Counted from the stretch's first letter, positions 1-10,781 are shown. The stretch is DNA of 64,000 bases from Clostridium sp. CAG:452 (GCA_000434035.1 FR893524.1:10050-74049), one strand, 5' to 3'. The notes: generated by a model not told the origin, from the sequence alone. Made by a program: numbers and translations.

Positions 1-40
1 TGAAAGATTAGAAGAAACGCTTAGAGCAACAAACAATTAA
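1..40 (+). CDS. 3' end of an upstream gene (partial)
   Basis: Bases 2-40 read as twelve codons (ending E-T-L-R-A-T-N-N) and a TAA stop, directly followed by a strong terminator, so this is most likely the end of a gene that starts outside the window. Ribonuclease III commonly precedes smc in Bacillota, but twelve residues are too few to support that name. Confidence 0.5.
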   Translation, partial: ERLEETLRATNN

Positions 41-55
41 GAATAATCGATTAAA

Positions 56-90
56 AAATCTCTGTTCATTTTATGAACGGGGATTTTTTT
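56..90 (+). terminator. Rho-independent terminator
   Basis: A 13-bp stem (56-68 with 74-86, including G-T pairs) with a five-base loop runs into a run of seven Ts. It ends the gene entering from the left and insulates it from smc. Confidence 0.85.
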
Positions 91-139
91 GCAAAAAAAA
101 GTTGAAAATTTGAAGATTTTAATATATTATATAAAAATG

Positions 140-275
140 AAGAACAAAGCGACTTTAGTCGCCCTTTGTTCTCGCCGATTTGAGTTTCCGAATGTAATGA
201 GGAAATCTCAAAGGCAATAGCGATTATAGCATTTTTATATACTAGGAAATGAGAAATTTCCTAGTATATAAAAAA
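140..275 (+). repeat. Triple-hairpin intergenic repeat, copy A
   Basis: About 136 bp made of three consecutive hairpins: 141-172 (AGAACAAAG arms), about 173-215 (TTTGAG...CTCAAA arms) and 233-272 (TATACTAGGAAAT arms). A nearly identical copy in reverse orientation lies at 54557-54693, with about two differences seen by eye. It contains no gene. It looks like a miniature mobile or structured intergenic element. Confidence 0.85.
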
Positions 276-322
276 GGGGACAAAATCCCCTTTTGTTTAA
301 GTAAGAAAAAAAGGTGGAAAAC

Positions 323-3300
323 ATGTACTTAAAAAGACTAGAGTTGCAAGGATTTAAATCATTTGCAGATAAAACAGTATTAGAATTTATGCCAGGTATT
401 ACAACAGTAATAGGACCAAATGGTTCTGGAAAAAGTAATATTTCTGATAGTATTAGATGGGTTCTTGGAGAGCAAAGCATGAAATCCCTAAGAGGTTCAA
501 AGTCAGAAGACATTATATTTGCTGGAACTCAAAATAGAAAATCATTAGGATTTGCAGAAGCTTCAATAGTAATTGATAATACTGATGGAAAATTACCAAT
601 AGAATATTCAGAAGTTACAGTTACAAGGAGAATATATAGAAATGGAGAATCTGGTTATTACATAAATAAAACACCATGTAGATTAAAAGATGTTTTGGAA
701 TTATTTATGGACACAGGGATTGGAAAAGATGGTTATTCTATAATAGGACAAGGAAAAATAGATGAAATTTTAAGTAATAAATCAGAAGATAGAAGAGCAA
801 TTTTTGAAGAAGCAGCAGGAATTGTAAAATATAGAGTAAGAAAAGCAGAATCAGAGAAAAAACTCGAACAAACAAAATTAAATTTACTCAGAATAAATGA
901 TATTTTAGCAGAAATAGAAGCAAATATTGAACCATTAAAAAAACAATCAGAAAAAGCTAAGAAATTCTTAGATTTAAGAGAAGAATTAAAAGGAATAGAA
1001 ATAGGACTATTCCTATTTAACATAGACAATTACAAACAAAAATTAGTAGAAATTACAAAAGATATGGACATATTTGTAGCCCAACAACAAGATGAAGAAA
1101 CAAAGATGCAAGAAATGCAAAACTTAAAAGAAGAATTAAAGACTAAGATAGATGAGATAACAGAAAAGATAGAAGAAACTCAAAACTTAGGCTTTGAAAC
1201 AAGCAAAAAACAAGAACAAATCAACTCAGATATAAACCTTGCAAATGAAAGAATATCAAACAACAAAGAGAATTATGAAAGATATTTAAAAGAGATTGAG
1301 GAAGTAACTAATAGAGTAAAAGAGTTAGAAGAAGAAAAGACACAAAGATTAGAGAAAAAACTAAATTTATCATCTAACAGAGAAAAGTTTGCAAAAGAAT
1401 TAGAAGAAAAAGAAAAAGAATTAGAAGAGATATCTAAAAAACTATCATCAGAAGAAAAACAAATAGAAGAGCAAAAAAAGAAAGTAGAAAGCAATGTAGA
1501 TTCAAAATATGAAAAAGCAACACAAATTAATACACAAGAAGTAAATTATGAGAATTTAGAAAAAAGAGAAAAAGTAGTAAAAAATGAAATATCAGATACA
1601 ATATCAGAATTAGATCAAAAAAGATTAGAAAAAGATGAGATATCTAAAACATTTTATGAAATAGAAGCTAAAAGAAATGAAGCAAGCAGAAAATTAGAAG
1701 CAATAAACGAGAAAAGAGAAGCAAGTATTGCAAAATCAAAAGAATACCAAGACAAAATAAATACACTTTCTACAGAATTAAGAATAAAAGACTCAAAATT
1801 AAAATTCCTAAGTGACATGGAAAAAGAAAAAGAAGGATATATAAGAAGTGTAAAATCTCTATTGCTAGATTGTGATAAAGATGCAAGCCTAAAAAAAGGT
1901 ATGCATGGAGTTTTGGCAAACATATTAACTGTTCCAAAGGAATATGAAACAGCAATAGAAACTGTACTTGGACAAACACTTCAAAACATAGTTACAGATA
2001 CAGAAGAGGATGCTAAAAAACTAATCGAACATTTAAGAAAAAATAATTTAGGAAGGGCATCTTTCTTGCCAATAGCTTCTGTAAAAGGAAAAAGAGTAGA
2101 TAAATTAATAAAAAACAATTTAAGTGGAGTAATAGGAATTGCAGCAGATTTAGTAAAGGTAGATAAAAAATATGAAGAAATAATATTAAATTTACTTGGA
2201 AGAACTGTAATTGTAGACAACATGGAAACAGCAATAATACTTGCAAGACAGAATAAATATTCATTTAGAATAGTTACACTAAAAGGTGATGTAATTAATC
2301 CAAGCGGAGCAATAACAGGTGGATCAACTACAGTAAAAACAAATAACATAATAGGAAGAACAAGCCAAATACAAGAACTAGAAAAAGACATCAAAAAATT
2401 AAATAAAAAAATAGAAGAATTGGAACAACAAAAAGAAGAATACGAGAAATCGCAAGAAGATGTTATTGAAGAAGTAATGGGACTAGAACATATTATGCAA
2501 GACACAGAAATTGTGTATGCAACAGAAAAACAAAAAGTTGTATCAATAGAAGAAAATATTACTAAACTAGAAAACAAGCTTGCAAATCTAAGAAAAGAAC
2601 TTTCTCAAATAGGAGAAGGCAAGAAAAACAACAAAGAAGAAGCAGAAAAATTACAACAAGAAATTGAAGTGTTAGAAAAAGAAAATGAAGAACTACAAAA
2701 AGAAATAACAGCATTTAGTGACAAAAATAAAGACACTCAAAAATACATAGATGACTTAAATTTTGATATAACAAATTTAAAAATATCAGTTAGTTCATTT
2801 GATGAAAGCAATAGCTCAATAGATGAAATTGTTGCAAGAATAGAGCAAGATATTCAAAACAATAAAACAAGTATAGAAAATAAAAAACAATTAAGAGAAA
2901 AAATAGTAGAAGACAATAAAAACCTAGAAGAAGAAATTCTAAAACTAAATGAGCAAATAGAACAAATGAAGCAAGAAGTAAGTACAAGTGGAGAGAAAGT
3001 AGAAGAACTAAAGAAAGAAAGAATTTCTAAAAATGAAGAACTTGCAAAAGCAGAGGAAGAAATTACAAGCAAGTATAAAATAATAGAAGATTTAAAAGCA
3101 CAAATAACAAAACAAGAAGTTAAAAAATCTAAAATAGAATATGAATTAGAACAAATAATAAATAAAATGTGGGAAGATTACGAAATAACACCAAATAATG
3201 TAGCAGAAGAATACAAAAAGCCAGACAATGTAGCAGAAACTACAAAACGAGTAAAGCACCTAAGAGATGAGATAAGAAATTTAGGAAGTATTAATGTAGA

Positions 3301-3874
3301 TTCAATTGAAGAATATAAACAAACAAAAGAAAGATATGACTTTATGTGTGAGCAAAGATTGGATTTAGAAGACTCAAGTAGTAAACTAAAAAAAGTAATT
3401 CAAGACATGACAAAAATAATGAAAGAACAATTTGAAAAACAATTTAAAGTAATAAATAAAAATTTTGGAGAAGTATTTAGTGAACTATTTGGTGGAGGAA
3501 AAGCAGAGCTTAAACTTACAGACGAAGAGAACATACTAGAATGTGGAATAGATATAGAAGCACAACCACCAGGAAAAAAACTTCAAAACATGACTCTTCT
3601 ATCAGGAGGAGAAAAAGCATTTACAGCAATTGCGTTGCTATTTGCAATATTAAAAATCAATCCGGCACCATTCTGTGTATTAGATGAAATAGAGGCAGCT
3701 CTAGATGATGTTAATGTTTACAGATTTGCAGAATACCTAAAAAAATTCACACAAACAACACAGTTTTTAGTTATAACACATAGAAAAGGAACAATGGAAG
3801 CAGCAGATACTGTGTATGGAATAACAATGGAAGAAAACGGAATATCAAAACTTCTTTCAATGAAATTAAAATAA
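323..3874 (+). CDS. smc: Chromosome segregation protein SMC
   Basis: Condensin ATPase that, with ScpA and ScpB, compacts and organises newly replicated chromosomes. The 1183-aa protein has the usual plan: an N-terminal ATP-binding head with Walker A GPNGSGKSN at residues 31-39, a long coiled coil rich in Glu/Lys, a hinge at about 525-665 ending in a PSGAITGGS motif, a return coil, and a C-terminal head with signature LLSGGEKAF (about 1090) and Walker B CVLDEIEAALDD (about 1118). ATG 323 is preferred over GTG 314, because AAGGTGG at 311-317 is its ribosome-binding site and overlaps the GTG. Stops with TAA just before the rplU promoter. No in-frame CGG was seen in its 1183 codons. Confidence 0.97.
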   Translation: MYLKRLELQGFKSFADKTVLEFMPGITTVIGPNGSGKSNISDSIRWVLGEQSMKSLRGSKSEDIIFAGTQNRKSLGFAEASIVIDNTDGKLPIEYSEVTVTRRIYRNGESGYYINKTPCRLKDVLELFMDTGIGKDGYSIIGQGKIDEILSNKSEDRRAIFEEAAGIVKYRVRKAESEKKLEQTKLNLLRINDILAEIEANIEPLKKQSEKAKKFLDLREELKGIEIGLFLFNIDNYKQKLVEITKDMDIFVAQQQDEETKMQEMQNLKEELKTKIDEITEKIEETQNLGFETSKKQEQINSDINLANERISNNKENYERYLKEIEEVTNRVKELEEEKTQRLEKKLNLSSNREKFAKELEEKEKELEEISKKLSSEEKQIEEQKKKVESNVDSKYEKATQINTQEVNYENLEKREKVVKNEISDTISELDQKRLEKDEISKTFYEIEAKRNEASRKLEAINEKREASIAKSKEYQDKINTLSTELRIKDSKLKFLSDMEKEKEGYIRSVKSLLLDCDKDASLKKGMHGVLANILTVPKEYETAIETVLGQTLQNIVTDTEEDAKKLIEHLRKNNLGRASFLPIASVKGKRVDKLIKNNLSGVIGIAADLVKVDKKYEEIILNLLGRTVIVDNMETAIILARQNKYSFRIVTLKGDVINPSGAITGGSTTVKTNNIIGRTSQIQELEKDIKKLNKKIEELEQQKEEYEKSQEDVIEEVMGLEHIMQDTEIVYATEKQKVVSIEENITKLENKLANLRKELSQIGEGKKNNKEEAEKLQQEIEVLEKENEELQKEITAFSDKNKDTQKYIDDLNFDITNLKISVSSFDESNSSIDEIVARIEQDIQNNKTSIENKKQLREKIVEDNKNLEEEILKLNEQIEQMKQEVSTSGEKVEELKKERISKNEELAKAEEEITSKYKIIEDLKAQITKQEVKKSKIEYELEQIINKMWEDYEITPNNVAEEYKKPDNVAETTKRVKHLRDEIRNLGSINVDSIEEYKQTKERYDFMCEQRLDLEDSSSKLKKVIQDMTKIMKEQFEKQFKVINKNFGEVFSELFGGGKAELKLTDEENILECGIDIEAQPPGKKLQNMTLLSGGEKAFTAIALLFAILKINPAPFCVLDEIEAALDDVNVYRFAEYLKKFTQTTQFLVITHRKGTMEAADTVYGITMEENGISKLLSMKLK

Positions 3875-3877
3875 TGT

Positions 3878-3906
3878 TTGACAAATGGCGCAAGCTATGG
3901 TAAAAT
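3878..3906 (+). promoter_or_regulatory. Sigma-A-type promoter of rplU-rpmA
   Basis: TTGACA (3878-3883), 17-bp spacer, TAAAAT (3901-3906), starting four bases after the smc stop. Drives the L21-L27 operon. Confidence 0.85.
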
Positions 3907-3912
3907 ATTCAT

Positions 3913-3995
3913 CTGTAAGCCGCATAAGTTAGGTTTAAATACTATTAATATAATAGTTACCTAAGTTGTAATCTTAGCGAGTATTAGAAAAATGG
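3913..3995 (+). ncRNA. Candidate L21 leader RNA
   Basis: The roughly 100-nt untranslated leader of rplU can form a long hairpin (TTAGGT...ACTATTA at about 3929-3947 pairing with TAATAGT...ACCTAA at about 3952-3966). Bacillota commonly carry an L21 leader at this place, thought to bind the ribosomal protein and control the operon. The call rests on position and structure; I could not test it against a covariance model. Confidence 0.5.
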
Positions 3996-4009
3996 AGGTC
4001 GTATAAAGA

Positions 4010-4459
4010 ATGTACGCAGTAATTGAAGCTTGTGGAAAGCAATACAAAGTAGAAGAAAAAGACGTAGTATTTTTTGAAAAATTAGATGCAGAAGAAGGAA
4101 AAAAAGTTACTTTTGATAAAGTAATATTAGTATCTGATGATGGAAAAGTACAAGTTGGTAACCCTTACGTAAAAGGTGTTAAAGTAGAAGGTAAAGTAGT
4201 AGCTCATGGAAAAGGTAAAAAAATTATCGTTTTCAAAATGAAAGCTAAAAAGAATGAAAGAAAGAAACAAGGACATAGACAACCTTATACAAAAGTTGAA
4301 ATAACATCAATAAAAACTGCAGCAGCTAAAGCTGAAAAAGCAGAAACAGCTGAAAAACCAGCAGCAAAAACAACTACAACAGCAAAAAAAGCAACAACAA
4401 CTAAAGCTACAACAGCAAAGAAAACAGCTACAAAAAAAGAAGAAAAAGTTGAAGCATAG
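4010..4459 (+). CDS. rplU: 50S ribosomal protein L21 with a basic C-terminal tail
   Basis: L21 binds 23S rRNA domain VI in the large subunit. Residues 1-103 are an ordinary L21 (start [18 protein letters not shown], end [11 protein letters not shown]). The protein then runs on for about 45 residues of nearly pure Ala, Lys, Thr and Glu (blocks such as [15 protein letters not shown]), a histone-like tail absent from most L21 proteins, which end near residue 103. First gene of an operon with rpmA, 52 bp apart. The ysxB (prp) gene that sits between these two in most Bacillota is missing. Confidence 0.96.
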   Translation: MYAVIEACGKQYKVEEKDVVFFEKLDAEEGKKVTFDKVILVSDDGKVQVGNPYVKGVKVEGKVVAHGKGKKIIVFKMKAKKNERKKQGHRQPYTKVEITSIKTAAAKAEKAETAEKPAAKTTTTAKKATTTKATTAKKTATKKEEKVEA

Positions 4460-4511
4460 TAGTAAATAAAAAAGATAGATTGTAGGAAAACGTGAAGGGA
4501 GTGAATTATAG

Positions 4512-4772
4512 ATGGCACATAAAAAAGGTCAAGGTAGTGTTAAAAACGGTAGAGACAGTGAGTCAAAACGTTTAGGAGTGAAAAGAGCAGACGGAGAATT
4601 CGTTTTAGCAGGAAATATATTAGTAAGACAAAGAGGAACAAAAATACATCCAGGAATTAATGTAAAAAAAGGTAGTGATGATACATTATATTCAGTAGTA
4701 GATGGAAAAGTTAAGTTCGAAAGAAAAGGTAAAGACAAAAAACAAGTAAGTGTTTACCAAGAAGAAGCCTAA
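4512..4772 (+). CDS. rpmA: 50S ribosomal protein L27
   Basis: L27 reaches with its N-terminus into the peptidyl-transferase centre. The 86-aa protein starts [19 protein letters not shown], the mature form seen in proteobacteria. Most Bacillota make L27 with a short N-terminal extension (LQFFA-type) that must be cut off by the protease Prp. Here both the extension and the prp gene are absent. Good ribosome-binding site (GAAGGGAG). Ends before a terminator at 4782-4813. Confidence 0.97.
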   Translation: MAHKKGQGSVKNGRDSESKRLGVKRADGEFVLAGNILVRQRGTKIHPGINVKKGSDDTLYSVVDGKVKFERKGKDKKQVSVYQEEA

Positions 4773-4781
4773 AAAATAAAG

Positions 4782-4813
4782 AAAAACTCTTCAAAGATTT
4801 GAGGAGTTTTTTT
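4782..4813 (+). terminator. Terminator after rpmA
   Basis: Stem AAAAACTCTTC / GAGGAGTTTTT with an eight-base loop, followed by Ts. Confidence 0.85.
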
Positions 4814-4851
4814 AATTAAAGGTTTATTAGAAACTTTCCAATTTACTTTTA

Positions 4852-4880
4852 TTGTAATAATAAAAAAAATAGTATATAAT
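4852..4880 (+). promoter_or_regulatory. Promoter of trpS
   Basis: TTGTAA, 17-bp spacer, TATAAT (4875-4880). The predicted leader is only about 25 nt, so there is no room for a T-box. Confidence 0.7.
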
Positions 4881-4912
4881 ATATAAATATTAAAAAATAA
4901 GAGGTGCAAATT

Positions 4913-5931
4913 ATGGAGAAAAAAATAGTTCTTACAGGAGATAGACCAACAGGTAGATTACATATAGGTCATTATTTTGGCTCTTTAAAAACAAGAGTAG
5001 AATTACAAGAAAGTGGAAAATATGATCAATATATATTAATTGCTGATGTTCAAGCATTAACAGATAATTTTGGCAATCCAGAAAAAGTTAGAAAAAATGT
5101 AAGAGAAGTAGCAATGGATTATTTATCAGTAGGAATAGATCCAAGTAAAACTACTATATATATTCAATCAATGATACCAGAAGTTGCAGAACTTACAGTA
5201 TACTATTCAAATCTTGTTACAATAGCAAGACTTCAAAGAAACCCAACAGTAAAAACAGAAATTGCACAAAAAAGAGATGTTTTTGGAGAGAGCGTAACGT
5301 ATGGATTTTTAGGATATCCAGTAAGCCAAGCAGCAGATATAACAGCATTTGAAGGGAAATTAGTACCAGTAGGAGAAGACCAGCTACCTTTAATAGAACA
5401 ATGTAGAGAAATTGTTAGAAAATTTAATAGTATTTATGGAGATGTTTTAGTAGAACCAGAAGCAGTTCTTTCAAGCACAAAAAGAATAAAAGGTCTAGAT
5501 GGAAACGAAAAAATGGGAAAATCACTAGGAAATGCAATATATTTATCAGATTCAGAAGAAGAAATTACTAAAAAAGTAATGGGAGCTGTAACAGATCCAA
5601 ATAGAATAAGAAAAGATGATTTAGGAAATCCTGATATATGTATGGTTGCATATTACCATAATTTATTTACCCCAAAAGAGGAATTAAACAAAATATGTGA
5701 AGAATGTAGAGCAGGAAAACGTGGTTGTGTAGCATGCAAAAGAGAACTTGCAAAAAGTATTATAGAAACTTTAAAACCAATTAGAGAAAAAAGAGAATAT
5801 TACGAAGCACATCCAGAACTAGTAGATAAAATACTAATGGAAGGAACAGAGAAAGCAAGAAAAAAAGCAAAAGAAACAATGGCAAAAGTAAAAAAAGCAA
5901 TGAAATTAGACTACTTTGAAGGAGAAGAATA

Positions 5932-5932
<1 letters not shown>
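4913..5932 (+). CDS. trpS: Tryptophanyl-tRNA synthetase
   Basis: Charges tRNA-Trp. Class I synthetase of 339 aa with the HIGH-type motif in GRLHIGHYFGSL near the N-terminus, the KMSKS-type motif KMGKSLGN at about residue 200, and a GEDQLP substrate loop. ATG 4913 is preferred over GTG 4904, because GAGGTG overlaps the latter and acts as its ribosome-binding site. The stop TAA (5930-5932) overlaps the obg ATG in a TAATG junction, so obg is probably translated by coupling. Confidence 0.95.
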
Positions 5933-7208
<1,276 letters not shown>

Positions 7209-7226
7209 AAAAATCCAAAAATTTGT

Positions 7227-7255
7227 TTGACAACTAAAAAAACTTATGATACTAT
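7227..7255 (+). promoter_or_regulatory. Promoter of lexA
   Basis: TTGACA (7227-7232), 17-bp spacer, TACTAT (7250-7255). I see no clear GAAC-N4-GTTC SOS box around it, so autoregulation by LexA cannot be confirmed. Confidence 0.75.
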
Positions 7256-7287
7256 ATAGGCAAATAGATTTTCGGGAGTGATTAATA

Positions 7288-7941
7288 GTGAGTAAAGAAG
7301 AAATGACTGACTTAAATAAAAGAGAAAGAGCTATACTAAAATTTATAGAAAAACAAATAAATGAAAAAGGATACCCACCATCAGTAAGAGAAATAGGAAA
7401 AGCAGTTGGATTAAGTTCAACAGCAACAGTTCATGGATATTTGGCAAAATTAACTAAAAAAGGATATATTAAAAAAGAAGACCAAAAAGGAAGAACTTTA
7501 AGAGTATTAAAAGGAGGACTTGCAGATAACGAAAAACCTTCTCCAAAGCCTCTATACAATGGAAGGGAATTAGTTGATGTTCCAGTTATAGGAAAAATAA
7601 CAGCAGGTGCACCAATACTTGCAGTAGAAAATGTAACAGACACATTTCCGATTCCAATTGATTTTGTTGGAAACAGCGAAAGCTTTATGCTTACAGTGCG
7701 TGGAGAAAGTATGATAGAAGCAGGAATTCTAGATGGAGATTACATACTAGTAAAAAGACAAAATAGTGCAAGAAATGGTCAAATAGTAGTAGCATTAATA
7801 GAAGATGAAGCAACAGTAAAAACATTCTATAAAGAAAAAGATTATATAAGATTACAACCGGAAAATAGTACAATGGATCCAATAATAGTACCAGATTGTA
7901 AAATACTTGGTGTTGTTGGAGGAGTATTTAGAAAATTATAA
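7288..7941 (+). CDS. lexA: SOS repressor LexA
   Basis: Represses DNA-damage genes and cleaves itself when stimulated by RecA. The 217-aa protein has an N-terminal winged helix ([20 protein letters not shown], then [18 protein letters not shown]), the Ala-Gly cleavage bond in [10 protein letters not shown] (about residue 110), catalytic Ser in VRGESMI and catalytic Lys in DEATVKTFY. The GTG start at 7288 has a GGGAG ribosome-binding site; an ATG five codons in is a less likely alternative. Monocistronic: own promoter and terminator. Confidence 0.95.
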   Translation: MSKEEMTDLNKRERAILKFIEKQINEKGYPPSVREIGKAVGLSSTATVHGYLAKLTKKGYIKKEDQKGRTLRVLKGGLADNEKPSPKPLYNGRELVDVPVIGKITAGAPILAVENVTDTFPIPIDFVGNSESFMLTVRGESMIEAGILDGDYILVKRQNSARNGQIVVALIEDEATVKTFYKEKDYIRLQPENSTMDPIIVPDCKILGVVGGVFRKL

Positions 7942-7955
7942 TAATTGAGTGTGAT

Positions 7956-7985
7956 AAAAAGATTGCATATTAATGCAATCTTTTT
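7956..7985 (+). terminator. Terminator after lexA
   Basis: Perfect stem AAAAAGATTGCAT / ATGCAATCTTTTT with a four-base loop. Confidence 0.9.
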
Positions 7986-8004
7986 ACAATATTTTAATAA
8001 AAAC

Positions 8005-8033
8005 TTGAAAATTAGTATTAGATTTATTATAAT
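8005..8033 (+). promoter_or_regulatory. Promoter of the ftsZ-like gene
   Basis: TTGAAA (8005-8010), 17-bp spacer, TATAAT (8028-8033). It lies over the possible upstream start at 8033 and so fixes the start at ATG 8057. Confidence 0.8.
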
Positions 8034-8056
8034 TGCAAAAGAAAGGCGGAAGGAAC

Positions 8057-9001
8057 ATGTATAAAGATAAAGAAAATATTGTAAAAGTTAAAGTTATAGG
8101 AGTAGGTGGCGGAGGAAACAATGCTGCTATGAGAATTATAAATGATGGGGTTCAAAATATAGAAACATACTTATTAAATACTGAAACAGGAACACTAAGA
8201 AGGGCAAATACTAGAAATGTATTGCAAATAGGAAAACAAACAACAAATGGTTTAGGAGCAGGAGCAAATGAGATTATAGGTGAAAAAGCAGCTCTAGAGA
8301 GTAGAGAACAAATAAGAAAAATATTAGAAAATACAGATATGCTATTTTTAACTGCCGGAATGGGTGGAGGAACAGGAACTGGAGCAATACCAGTAATAGC
8401 TGAGCTAGCGAAAGAAATGAATATTTTAACAGTTGGTATTGTAACAAAACCATTTACTTTTGAAGGTAGAAAAAGAAGTATTAGAGCAGATATTGGAACA
8501 AAAAAATTACTAGATAATGTTAATGCTTTAATTGTTGTATCAAATGACAAATTGCTAAAAGTTATAGGAAATAAAACAACAATACAAGATGCATTCGAAA
8601 TAGCAGATAGTATTCTAGAACAAGGAATACAAAGTATAACAGATTTAATTACAACAGTTGGAGAAATAAATATTGATTTTGCAGATATAAAAACTATTTT
8701 TAGTTATACAGGAAAGGCATATATGGGAATAGGAAGAGCAGAAAAAGGAGAAACACTAGAAGATGCTGTAAAAACTGCAATAAATAATCCTTTAACAGAA
8801 AACAAAATAGATAATGCAAAAGGCGTAATTTTTAATGTAAGGGGAGGAGAGAATCTTAGCCTAACAGAGATTAATACAGCGGTTCAAGTGATAAATGATA
8901 AAGTAAGTGATGATGCAAACATTATATTTGGAACAGTAATAGATGAGTCATTACAAGATGAAATGGAAGTTACTGTTGTTGCAACGGGTGTAGAAGAATA
9001 A
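8057..9001 (+). CDS. FtsZ-family tubulin homologue without C-terminal tail
   Basis: GTPase of the FtsZ/tubulin family. The 314-aa protein shows the GTP-binding glycine loop GVGGGGNNAAMR near residue 17, the tubulin signature GMGGGTGTGA at about 103-112, a T7-like segment (FADIKTIFSYTG) and the C-terminal activation domain ending in VTVVATGVEE. It stops there: the flexible linker and the conserved C-terminal peptide that bind FtsA, SepF and ZipA-like partners are absent (typical FtsZ is about 350-400 aa). The T3 region is also unusual (NTETGTLRRANTRNVLQIG instead of the usual NTDxQAL). It could be a second, non-canonical FtsZ or the only one; no ftsA or cell-wall cluster is next to it. Strong RBS (GGCGGAAGGA). 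Confidence 0.88.
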   Translation: MYKDKENIVKVKVIGVGGGGNNAAMRIINDGVQNIETYLLNTETGTLRRANTRNVLQIGKQTTNGLGAGANEIIGEKAALESREQIRKILENTDMLFLTAGMGGGTGTGAIPVIAELAKEMNILTVGIVTKPFTFEGRKRSIRADIGTKKLLDNVNALIVVSNDKLLKVIGNKTTIQDAFEIADSILEQGIQSITDLITTVGEINIDFADIKTIFSYTGKAYMGIGRAEKGETLEDAVKTAINNPLTENKIDNAKGVIFNVRGGENLSLTEINTAVQVINDKVSDDANIIFGTVIDESLQDEMEVTVVATGVEE

Positions 9002-9008
9002 ATATGAA

Positions 9009-9055
9009 TATCACCTCATAAAATGAGAAATACTATTTTATGAGGTGATTTTTTT
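9009..9055 (+). terminator. Terminator whose stem carries the next gene's ribosome-binding site
   Basis: Stem ATCACCTCATAAAAT / ATTTTATGAGGTGAT followed by TTTTTT. The GAGGTGAT strand is also the only ribosome-binding site for the small gene at 9056, so folding of the hairpin would hide it. Confidence 0.8.
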
Positions 9056-9211
9056 ATGAAAAAAAGTGAGGATGAATTAAAAAAAGAAAATACAACAAAA
9101 TATGGAGAATTTGTATGCACAGAATATCAGTGGCTACCTTTAGAAAAACAAAAGGAGCAAGCAGATAAAATGGCGAATATGACTAAAAAAGAAAAAGGAA
9201 AAAAAGATTAA
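9056..9211 (+). CDS. Small charged protein of unknown function (51 aa)
   Basis: Starts MKKSEDELKKENTTKYGEF and ends KKEKGKKD; very lysine- and glutamate-rich, with one Cys and one Trp, no signal or membrane segment. The start is supported by GAGGTGAT 6-7 bases upstream, inside the preceding terminator. I do not recognise the family. Codon use resembles the neighbours. Confidence 0.6.
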   Translation: MKKSEDELKKENTTKYGEFVCTEYQWLPLEKQKEQADKMANMTKKEKGKKD

Positions 9212-9298
9212 AAAAGTGTAATAATAATTGTTCTTTCCTAATATACATTTATTAAAGTTTAATTGTACAAACATTTTTATTTAGGAGGGAATATTAGT

Positions 9299-10778
9299 AT
9301 GGAGAATCTAGAGATATATGAGGACATTGCTAATCGTACAGATGGAGATATATATGTTGGAGTAGTACGGCCCAGTAAGAACTGGTAAATCTACTTTTAT
9401 TAAAAACTTTATGGATTTAGTAGTTTTACCAAATATACAAAATGCACATAAACGAGAAAGAGCAAGAGATGAACTTCCACAAAGTGCTGCTGGAAGAACA
9501 ATAATGACAACAGAACCAAAATTTGTACCGAATGAAGCTGTGGAGATTACAATTGGAGATAATTTAAAACTAAAAACCAGATTAGTAGATTGTGTAGGAT
9601 ATTTAGTAAACAATGCACTTGGTTATATGGAAAATGAAGTTCCAAGAATGGTAAAAACACCATGGTCAGATGAAGAGATGCCATTTGAGATTGCAGCAGA
9701 AATAGGAACTAAAAAAGTAATTACAGAACATTCTACAATAGGGATACTTGTTACAACAGATGGAAGTATAACAGAAATTCCAAGAGAAGATTATGTAGAA
9801 GCAGAAGAAAGAGTGGTAAAAGAACTTAAAGAACTTAATAAGCCATTTGTAATTGTATTAAACACAAATAATCCATATTCAGATTATACAAAAGAACTAT
9901 CAAGAGCACTAGAGGATAAGTATCAAGTAGCAGTAATTCCAACTGACTGTACAAATTTAAACATGGAAGATGTTAACGATATATTTGGAAAAATACTATA
10001 TGAATTTCCAGTTGAAAGAATAAATTTAAATTTCCCAGGTTGGGTAGATGGATTGGATGATGAGCATCCATTAAAACAAGAATTATATACAAATATAAAA
10101 GAAGCATTTAAGAATACAAATGCAGTAAAGAATATAAATGTTGGAATAGAAAAAATAAATAGTACAGAAATAGTTAAACAAACAACAATAAAAGAAATAA
10201 ACTTAGGAAACGGATCTGTAAGTTTAGAAATCACATTACAAGAAGAACTATTTTACCAAGTACTAACAGAAATAACAGGAGTAGATGTTCAAAACGAGGC
10301 AGATTTATTCTCTACAATTTCTAATTTAGCAAGTGTAAAAAAAGAGTATGATAAAGTTGCAGTTGCATTAGAAGAAGTAAAACAAAAAGGATATGGAATT
10401 GTAACTCCAACTATGGAGGAATTAATACTAGATGAACCAGAAATGGTAAAACAAGGTTCTCGCTTTGGTGTAAGATTAAGAGCAAAAGCACCTTCTATAC
10501 ATATGATTAGAGCAGATATTGAAACAGAAGTATCACCAATAGTAGGAAGCGAAAAACAATCAGAAGAGTTAGTAAATTACTTGCTATCAGAATTTGAAAA
10601 TGATCCAATAAAAATTTGGGAATCAAACATATTTGGTAAAAACTTACACGAATTAGTAAATGAGGGCTTACAAAATAAACTTTCTAGGATGCCAGAAGAT
10701 GCACAAGAAAAATTGCAAGAGACATTAGAAAGAATTATAAATGAAGGAAGCGGAGGACTAATTTGTATAATATTATAG
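9299..10778 (+). CDS. spoIVA: Stage IV sporulation protein A, read through one +1 frameshift
   Basis: Morphogenetic ATPase that polymerises on the forespore surface as the base layer of the spore coat. Two frames give one protein of 492 aa, the same length as Bacillus subtilis SpoIVA: MENLEIYEDIANRTDGDIYVGVV, skip C9368, then GPVRTGKSTFIKNF (Walker A) and the rest (RARDELPQSAAGRTIMTTEP). The in-frame codon at the break is CGG and the +1 codon is GGC for the first glycine of the P-loop; without the shift a TAA stops translation six codons on. ATG 9299 follows AGGAGGG. The rest of the gene is intact to its TAG, which argues against a decayed gene. Confidence 0.93.
9368..9370 (+). other. CGG +1 frameshift site (spoIVA)
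   Basis: Frame before: GGA GTA GTA CGG CCC. Frame after: GTA, skip C, GGC CCA GTA AGA ACT GGT AAA, i.e. V-V-G-P-V-R-T-G-K. It falls just in front of the Walker A motif. Confidence 0.75.
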
Positions 10779-10781
10779 GAT

